Below, in pieces: positions 57,487 to 64,000 of a stretch of 64,000 nucleotides of DNA. The stretch is taken from assembly GCA_023374045.1 (NCBI GenBank), contig CM041776.1:137705296-137769295 (forward strand). Direction: 5' to 3'. This stretch comes from Limonium bicolor (taxonomy: Eukaryota; Streptophyta; Magnoliopsida; Caryophyllales; Plumbaginaceae). Each line of letters starts with the position of its first letter. The first letter of the stretch is position 1. The notes under the pieces were generated by a model that saw only the letters and a list, made by a program, of their open reading frames with translations, made no database searches and was not told the DNA's origin. A program made the position numbers and the translations under genes.

Positions 57487-60400
57487 TGTAACACCCCTAC
57501 AACGCCCCTATCAACTACTGAAATCACAGCGGAAAACCAACCAACAATAATTTAACGCTTTGGTGTTACAACGCCGTTAACCACCCACGTGGTTTACTAG
57601 GTAGATAAATACAAGTGTATCGGTCTGATGGACCAGACTCCCGATCATGATCCTAACATCCACATATATATATCTAGCCAACAATACCGAGTATTTATTT
57701 TACATCACCACTACCAACCGTAAACATCCTCTACTATTTAGCAAACGGTACCAAAATGTAATGCCTCGGGAGCACAGGCGCATCCCGGGCTCAACAGCCG
57801 CCAAATAACCAAAAGTACATCATCGACCTAGGATCTAGAGCCACTCCGCTTCTTCGATCCCATCCTGCAGTAAAATATGGAGCCCCCAAGGGGGTCAGCA
57901 ACCTTTGCTGGTATGGTTAACGCGCAGCCCATCGGCTACCGGGATACGCGCAACAATTGTCATGATAACATGGCATTCATTTTAAACATCCAACATATAT
58001 ACACCATAGCATAGCAAGGGAAATTGCATAGCACAACAACATACATAACACCATAAAATCGGTTCTCACACAGGAACCTTCCACCATAGTTAGTATACAT
58101 AGTGAGCCTAGAGATTATTGCCAATCCCATATTAAGCTCGTTACATCCTCCTCGTTACGTCCAGTTTATCGAACGGTTAACTTATACCCAAGGTGTGTCG
58201 GATATAGTAATCCCAAGCACACCGAAATACATTCGTATGCCCCTGTGGCCCGACGTGAGTCAGTAATTAGCTTTGGATAAGCTAAGGAAGGTAGAAACCA
58301 AATTGGAATACAACCTATACATACACCAAAGAGCCGAACTGGATATGACATCGACTCCCGTCCTCACACACGCGTGGCCGGAACATGACCGGACTCCTCA
58401 CTCCCTCGGTTTAGCACTTGTTATGATACACAATATATTGTTAAGTCACACACAAGCAAGTGTTTAGGTCTTGTTAGACACACCAAGGGAAGGGAGTCAC
58501 AATAATACAACATTATAATATATAACAACCGTAAACTCTTTCATGCTTTAATCTTTTAAAGGTCGTAACACAGAAAAGCAAACAACACCCAAGCCGGTTA
58601 AACCGGTAGACAACAGACTGCAAGAAAACCATACCTCGGTCCTTGCCTTGATTGGTTTTCCTCCTCCATAGGTCACTCCTATACATAATTAATACGTCGG
58701 TTAATTATTTATATTCAATCAAACTTGCTAAGTATTTAACATGATTGTATGACATGTTTTAATGTCTATCTTACCCTAGGTTACCTTCATTATACACCCT
58801 AGGGTTTACTACATAAGTCACATTCTTTTCTGTTTTTTTTTGGTATGTCCACCCACCGTCCGACCCACACTGGGTCGGACCCTTCCAGTGGTTTTCGGGT
58901 TTGGAAAATTTAACTTGTCCGACCCATGTCCGACCCAACCTTCTGGGTCGGACCATTCCAGAGAATTTCATCGACCTCAGAACATGCATGTCCGACCCAT
59001 GTCCGACCCACCCTTCTGGGTCGGACCATTACAGAACATTTTACCCGCCTTACAAACACGCCCGTCCGACCCACGTCCGACTCACTCGACTGGGTTGGAC
59101 CATTCCAGAACATTTTCCCTCCTTTGAAACATGACCGTCCCGCCCATGTCCGACCTACCTTCTGGGTCGGACCATTCCAGAACAATTTCCTGACGTCTAA
59201 CAGAGGCTGTCCGACCCAAACTTGGGTCGGACCCCTGGGTCGGACGTCCTCTAAACTTCCCAAAACTTTGTCAAATCTTCACCCAAACTTCTCCTAAAGC
59301 CTCTTAATGTTTCCTAACACATTTGGTACCCTTATATCCACATACAACATCCATGAAACTCATTTTCTAATTCCTTAAGCCTTTACTTATTTCCTTTTAA
59401 AATTCCTTAACACTTATAATCATTTTATACTAGGTTCCTAAATGGTGTTTCTTACCTATGATAACTACTATCCCAAAATGCTTTCTCCTCACCCTAACAT
59501 CATCTCTTAAGCATTATTTCTTACCAACCTAACTCCTTATGTCATTCTTGAAATTATTTTCCAAGTTTACACCTTCTCCTTATTTTACCAAAGTTTGCCT
59601 AAGTCTTTACCTAAGTCCAAAATGACTTTGGTACATACTAAAACCTCAAGCTCATGCCTAAGTCCTTGTTACACTCTAGAACACTTAAGGCATTATATCT
59701 TCTCTTGTAAAACACCTAGTCATTTCCTAACACCTCTAATTCACCAAGCCTTACACTAACACCTAGAACTCCTTGGATATTTCCTAGATTTCGACATAGG
59801 TTCTCCTAGCATTTTGTTACACCAAGGCACATTGTTCTCCCCATTAAACACACAAGAATACTAACAATCCACCAAACACTTTATTATACTCAAACTTCAC
59901 TCATAAAGCACTACATCACAATATAGTGCATAATTTAAATTGCATGGCACTTAGGCCCTTAAAATGCATAACTCTTAAACACTGAATTTCCACAATATAT
60001 ATGCCTTTGACCTGCAAATACACTCAACACACATATGCCTTTTACTAGTCTCTTGAGAAACTTTACTAAGTCATTCACCATTTGCTCTTTAGGTAGTTTT
60101 AATAAGCATTATAAGCTCATTTCTCTCTAAGGCATTAAACAACATTAGGTGTAGATGTTACCTCTTTTCCAAACAACTTCTTTTTGTTCCTTATAAAAAC
60201 CGGTAAGGTACTTGATTCCTTGTCAAGTACTAAACAATATACAAACATTATAATGAGTATTCAAGCTATAAGCTTCATCTCATTGTAAACCCTAATTTTA
60301 CATTGTTTCAAAAACATTAATGTAGTTGTTTTACCTTGTCTTTGAAGAGAGTTTGGATATCTATGAAGAGAGGACTCCACCTATCCTTGAAAGGTTGGAA

Positions 60401-61455
60401 TGAAGCTAAAACAAAGCCACATAAAGAGCACCTTCAATGGTATTTTCGGTCACCACAACAACAAAGGAAATGTAGTTTTTATTTGAAGATTCCTTACCTA
60501 GAAGCAAAGGAGAGTAATAATATGTAGAAATACAAGCTCAAGCTCCTTCAATGGTGGTACTCCTTGGCACCGAAATGGGGCTCTTGAAGTTTTGAGAAGA
60601 TAGGAATGAAGAGCTTGATGAGAGGAAGAGATTGGTGGTGTTTTTTTTTTATTTGGACAAGTGAGCTAGATTTTACAAGAGGTCAAAGATGGAGATGGTG
60701 GTGTGTACTATTGCAAACCGTGAGAGAATGAAGAAGAGAGGATGAAGATGGTGTTTGGAACCGTGGGAAATGAAGGAGAAATGAGAGAATGGAGATAGAA
60801 CTTACTTTTAGGAGATATTTATGCTTTATAAAGTAAAAAGGTAACTTAATTAGTTTTCTTTATTTACTTATCATGTTAACTAGAGAGTGGTGAGTCACCA
60901 CACTTAGAAAACCGGTCCCCTATAATATAATGAGGGTGTTTTTGTCTTTGTTTGTCAATTTAATTACTTATGATAACATATGTTACAAACTAGCTTAAAA
61001 AAATCACTATTCACCAAAACAAGGCACTTAGAAGTGAAATTTTTGATTTCCCATTAATATAGCCACCCAAATGTGATACTATATAGTACACATATATATT
61101 TAAGAGTAATGATGGACATTTAGCCACTCAAAACTCATTTACAAGACAATTTTTCAAAAATGTGCTTTAAGACTCCTTAAAGCACATTTTGTATTTAAAC
61201 TTGTTTTCAAGCTTGGTTTTCTTTATTAATTGATTTAATATGTTCATTAGTATATAAATGAGGTCTTGGTAAGTTCATTAGGTCTTACCCAAGCTTATTC
61301 CAAGCTTAGAGTACATTTTAGCTCTTATTGACCTTAAAGCACATTTTGTGTTTTCTTTTGTTTAAATTTGTTTACTAATGTTTCTAAGACTCTTTTTAGT
61401 CTTAATAAATCATGTTTTAATGTTTAACCAACATACCAAGGTTTGGGGTATTTCA
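57487..61455 (-). mobile_element. Solo LTR (3969 bp) of an E1-like family
   Basis: Begins TGTAACACCCC and ends GGGGTATTTCA on the plus strand, so it is in minus orientation. It has TSD GAGTT at 57482-57486 and 61456-61460. There is no PBS, PPT or interior. Features shared with E1's LTR in order are a six-unit hairpin array, GCCCCC/GGGGG next to CAGC/GCTG (57890-57910), the CGGTC/GACCG hairpin (57621-57634) and CACGTG (57586-57591). The body sequence is otherwise diverged. The E2 5' LTR shows the empty site. It most simply arose by LTR-LTR recombination that removed an element. The AT-rich stretches 57900-58850 and 59260-61400 show no gene. Confidence 0.9.
58857..59245 (-). repeat. Six-unit hairpin array in solo LTR
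   Basis: Units start at about 58858, 58917, 58990, 59064, 59137 and 59209; the full units are spaced 72-74 bp apart. Arms are TCCGACCCA and TGGGTCGGA, with an extra direct copy GTCCGACCCA. On the minus strand many are flanked by CTGGAATGG, as in E1. The array lies 2.2-2.6 kb from the LTR 5' end, the same offset as in E1. Confidence 0.88.
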
Positions 61456-61953
61456 GAGTTGTATCATAAGTTTGTTTTTGGAGGATCGTACCAGTTCCAT
61501 TCCAGGGAACTGACCCACCCCTCTTGGGGTAGGCTGCTTGGTTTTATCTTGCAGGTACGAGTTATTTTACAGGTGGCCACGAAGAGAAAGAGTGATTGGG
61601 ATGGGATTAGGCTTTGAGAGTTTATGTGTTTATTTCTGTTTTATTTCTGTTAAGTTTTCTCGAGGTTCAGGCCTTGACTATTGTAATCTTTAAGTTGTAA
61701 TTGGTGAGGTTTGGTGCCGGGTGTTTGGAACCCGATGGTTTATACGCCTTTAGTATTTTATTTCCGCTATAAATATGTTAAATAGGGGCGTTACACTTGT
61801 AGTTTCGGCTGTCGGGGTTCAAGTAGCATTTGAAGTCGCGATGCCCCAACTTCTTGCAATAGCGGCACTCCGCCTTGTTGCCGTTGCAGTCAACTCTTGG
61901 GTGGTCTCTCCCACAATGCTTGCAGTAGTAATGGTGTTGGGGCTGTCCGGTGC

Positions 61954-62037
61954 CTGATTGCAACCGTAACTTAAGTTAATATAAAAAGATATACATGGTA
62001 AGATTAATAACCTAATTTACGAGGAGGGTATTCTCAC
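61954..62037 (-). other. E4 gag intron 3 (84 bp)
   Basis: The donor is AAGG|GTGAGAATACC at 62037 and the acceptor TTGCAATCAG at 61954, phase 1, joining APPKG to TGQPQHHYY and the first knuckle. Confidence 0.82.
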
Positions 62038-62172
62038 CCTTGGGAGGTGCTGATCTAATTGGCTGGGCATCGATGGGCGGGCCTGTCAACCTCGGAACTG
62101 GATCCTTCCCCTTGGAGCCCTGCTGACCTTATTGCCCTTGCTGCCCCTGCTACCCTTTCTTCTTGAAGAAGC

Positions 62173-62252
62173 CTATGTTAAACAGTTTCGGGGTCAGCAA
62201 TCACATTAATTAAGTAATGGATAATAATTTACAAATGGAATGAGTTCCTTAC
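62173..62252 (-). other. E4 gag intron 2 (80 bp)
   Basis: The donor is GGGAAA|GTAAGG at 62252 and the acceptor TTTAACATAG at 62173. The site matches E3 intron 2, but the next exon has one extra base, leaving this copy out of frame. Confidence 0.72.
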
Positions 62253-62392
62253 TTTCCCTTCTTCGAGCCCTCGCCTCGAGTCACTCCCCCATCCTCAGAC
62301 TCTCTCTCGGCCTTCTTCCTCTTCTTCTGCCCTAGAGTCTTATCCTGAGTCTAGAGCATCAGCTCCGTCCTTGAGGCAGGATCATAACACTC

Positions 62393-62480
62393 CTGCAATT
62401 ACATTGGTAAGTCTTCGCATATTCTTCAGACAATTAAACAAGTATGACATTAATGGTATTGATGGTATTCACATTTATAC
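62393..62480 (-). other. E4 gag intron 1 (88 bp)
   Basis: The donor is CCAG|GTATAAATG at 62480 and the acceptor TAATTGCAG at 62393, phase 0, joining TIQ to ECYDPASRTELML. Confidence 0.83.
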
Positions 62481-63325
62481 CTGGATAGTCATGTAGAGTG
62501 TAGCACCCATGGCTGCCTGCATGCGAAACGACAGTCCCCCCTGGAACTTCTCGACCTTAACGGTCTCGAAGTAGTCTACTCCGGGGATGAAGTCTAGAAG
62601 ACCGATGAAACGAGCATAGTACTCATCCACGAACAAACCTCCCTGGGACAGCGTCTCAAACTCCCGACGCTTCTTCTGCTTGAGGTGCGTGGGGTAGTAC
62701 TTCCCTCGTAGGATCTCGACGTAGGCATCCCATGTGAAGTCAGGCGTAGCTAGGTGCTGGTCCTTGACCAATCTCCACCAGGTACTAGCTGCATCCTTCA
62801 GATGGAAAGAAGCAATGGCGACCCTCTCGTCGGCTGGCACTCGTAGGGCCTTGAAGGCCTTCTCGTGCTCTACTATGGATCACTCCAAGGCAATGGGGTC
62901 CGGCTCCCCTTAGTATGTCGGTGGTCGAGTCTTGGACACTGCCTTCAGCCAGTTCACTTCACGGTGCGGAGGTGGGTGGGGTGGCGCACCTCTGATCTGA
63001 GCTTCAAGCTGGGTGAGTACGGCTGCGACTGTCTCTGCAATTCTTGGGGAAACGGGGTCACCATTGCCTTCTCTGCCGGCTCCACACCCTCTAGCACGGT
63101 TCAACATCTATAATACAGATTGTCGCATCATTGTTCGGTAAATATACCATAAACATTCAATAGATATTGGATTTCCATTTAGGCTAACAGATATACGCGT
63201 GTTGCGTTTTCTAAACACAAGTTCACTTAAATGAGTCGTCTCGTACCTCATAGACGTATCCCGTGTTTCCTAAATCCTAGGCTCACTGTCTTAATCCTAG
63301 TATCTCGTCATCAGAGCGGTACTCC

Positions 63326-63337
63326 GCTCTGATACAA
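63326..63337 (-). other. E4 primer binding site (one mismatch)
   Basis: Minus strand TTGTATCAGAGC, one base off the initiator tRNA-Met complement. It is in a hairpin CAGAGCGG-AGTA-CCGCTCTG identical to E3's. The leader 63108-63325 shows no gene. Confidence 0.82.
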
Positions 63338-63342
63338 CTTTT

Positions 63343-63560
63343 TGTAACACCCCTCTCGATAATCATGTAATAATCCCTCACATAGCATAATTAAACACGT
63401 CTCACAACGGAAGTTACATCGGTAGATAATCTCACATGGGTGTCACATGCCATCACTCACCCATGCGAGTATTGAAGCAAAACGAAAATGCAGTAACTAA
63501 ACAATGATCATAATAAACTCCGCAATGATAACGAGATACCAACCTATACATTAGATTAAA
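63343..63560 (-). repeat. E4 5' LTR fragment (U5 side)
   Basis: Starts TGTAACACCCCTCTCGATAA on the plus strand and follows the E3 LTR end block by block (TAATCCCTCAC, GTCTC, ATGCGAG), with many substitutions. E6 truncates it at 63560. Confidence 0.82.
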
Positions 63561-64000
63561 TGAAATACCCCGACCTTAAATATAGTGGTTAAAATTACCC
63601 TAATAGGTATTTAAGGGCCTAATGGTGCCTAAGTAATATTGGTAAGGAAAAATAAATCCAAAAGAAATAGAGAAACGCTTAAAAAGCGAAAAAATGCTAA
63701 ATAAGCGTTAAATAACCATAGGGGGTATGAGACCTCGGTTAGCATAATAAATGGATTCTAAAGCCTTAATGAGGCCTAAATAATATATGGTAACAATTCC
63801 TGAAGAAAACAGATCCATATAATATATTGAAACGCTAATAGAGCTTTAGCGCACGTTTTTTTCGAGAAAACCTGAAAACGTGACTTTAAGTGGTCAAACG
63901 GACCCGTAAAAACTGTGAATCATTAAATAAAAATATTAAGCATTTATGGAAGCTTGAGAACCAATAAAAATAATTAAACGAGAAAATTCCGGAAAACGGG
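63561..64000 (+). repeat. E6: start of an E1-family LTR, partial
   Basis: Begins TGAAATACCCCGACCTTAAA and follows E1's LTR start (16743 onward) for all 440 bases in view, with more differences than the two E1 LTRs show between themselves. Preceding bases TTAAA (63556-63560) would be the left TSD. Solo LTR or complete element cannot be decided here. Confidence 0.82.

Larger units (their letters stand above)
42495..61795 (+). mobile_element. E2: Ty3/gypsy chromovirus with uninterrupted gag-pol, decayed
   Basis: It is bounded by TSD CTTGT at 42490-42494 and 61796-61800. The 5' LTR is 42495-46579, the PBS 46585-46596, gag-pol 46849-51407, the PPT 51836-51854 and the 3' LTR 51855-61795. The 3' LTR is enlarged by a triplicated block and by a solo LTR inserted with TSD GAGTT. 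The LTRs otherwise agree closely. The gag-pol matches E4 in domain order but has no introns and no AlkB, and its LTR sequence is of a different family. Confidence 0.92.
51855..61795 (+). repeat. E2 3' LTR, enlarged and interrupted
   Basis: 9941 bp in total, 5967 after removing the solo LTR and one TSD copy. It contains the 379 bases missing from the 5' LTR (53232-53610), a triplicated block (53789-56081), minisatellites (56866-57190) and the solo LTR (57487-61455). It ends GGGGCGTTACA at 61795. The sequence resumes after the solo LTR at GAGTTGTATCATAAG, exactly as in the 5' LTR near 46241. Confidence 0.9.
61801..63107 (-). pseudogene. E4 gag (main part), four exons with three introns
   Basis: Exon 1 (63107-62481) carries AETVAAVLTQLEAQI, NWLKAVSKTRPPTY and the Retrotrans_gag core (FHLKDAASTWWRLVKD, VDEYYARFIGLLDFIPGVDY). 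Exon 2 (62392-62253) is 140 bp, exactly as in E3. Exon 3 (62172-62038) is Gln/Gly-rich and one base out of phase. Exon 4 (61953-61801) has knuckles CKHCGRDHPRVDC (C-x2-C-x3-H-x4-C) and CRYCKKLGHRDFKC, then NYK, where E2 cuts in; gag continues at 42494. Stops: TAA 62910-62912, TGA 62880-62882, TAG 62351-62353, TAG 62150-62152 and TAA 62129-62131. E3 still has CAG at the 62351 and 62150 positions. Splice phases are 0, 2 and 1. Confidence 0.85.
6037..63560 (-). mobile_element. E4: oldest element, intron-containing Ty3/gypsy chromovirus, split by nested insertions
   Basis: Removing the insertions leaves one minus-strand element. Its order is 5' LTR fragment (63343-63560), PBS (63326-63337), gag (63107 to 61801, then 42494 to 42312), an intron-like segment with an AlkB-like frame (42311-41165), protease-RT-RNase H-integrase (41164 to 38185), chromodomain end (7963-7676), PPT and 3' LTR fragment (7090-6037). 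Continuity is shown at each junction. Gag text stops at E2 and resumes after it with TSD CTTGT. Pol stops at E3 and resumes with TSD TCTAA. The LTR pieces match the family of E3's LTRs. All genes carry stops or frameshifts, so the copy is dead. The 5' and 3' LTRs cannot be compared because they retain different parts. Confidence 0.85.

Noticed and set aside
58840..59297. Overlapping frames of 77-123 residues on both strands in the solo LTR
   Set aside because: They lie over the GC-rich hairpin array; the period and inverted arms explain the open frames.

Overview
The window looks like intergenic DNA from a large, repeat-rich flowering-plant genome. I found no intact host gene. Everything I can account for is long-terminal-repeat (LTR) retrotransposon sequence, all of Ty3/gypsy chromovirus type: pol ends in a GPY/F motif and a chromodomain, the primer binding site (PBS) matches initiator tRNA-Met, and LTRs begin TGAAATACC and end GTTACA. 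The species cannot be read from the sequence.

The layout is a nested stack, supported by matching 5-bp target site duplications (TSDs). E4 is the oldest element. It is a minus-strand chromovirus running from a 3' LTR fragment at 6037-7090 to a 5' LTR fragment at 63343-63560, and it is split by later insertions. E5 (minus, 1-6036, leaves the window on the left) sits in E4's 3' LTR. E3 (minus, 7964-38179, TSD TCTAA) sits in the chromodomain end of E4 pol. E1 (plus, 16743-31029, TSD ATCCA) sits in E3's gag. E2 (plus, 42495-61795, TSD CTTGT) sits in E4's gag just after the zinc knuckles. A solo LTR (minus orientation, 57487-61455, TSD GAGTT) sits in E2's 3' LTR. E6 (plus, from 63561, leaves on the right) sits in E4's 5' LTR.

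The elements differ in what they encode. E2 and E4 carry recognisable gag-protease-RT-RNase H-integrase-chromodomain genes, broken by nonsense codons and small indels. E3 keeps gag and a relic of the pol end but has lost the enzymes (TR-GAG-like). E1 has 4.3-kb LTRs around a 5.7-kb interior in which I recognise no protein (LARD-like). E5 shares E1's leader and is probably of the same kind.

The most unusual region is E4 gag and the gag-protease junction. E3 and E4 gag are interrupted at the same three places by short GT-AG introns (73-88 bp), with conserved phases and diverged intron sequence. E2 gag is uninterrupted. In E4 a fourth, 1.15-kb intron-like segment separates gag from protease. It contains, on the same strand, a decayed AlkB-like 2-oxoglutarate/Fe(II) dioxygenase reading frame with the HxD, distal His and Arg motif positions still visible. 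One donor pairs in the same phase with an acceptor before AlkB and with another before protease, which suggests alternative Gag-AlkB and Gag-Pol products.

A second theme is repeated RNA/DNA hairpins. They occur at the PBS, next to the polypurine tract (PPT), after pol, in an R-like block, and as tandem hairpin arrays inside the LTRs. The arms often differ between elements in a compensating way.
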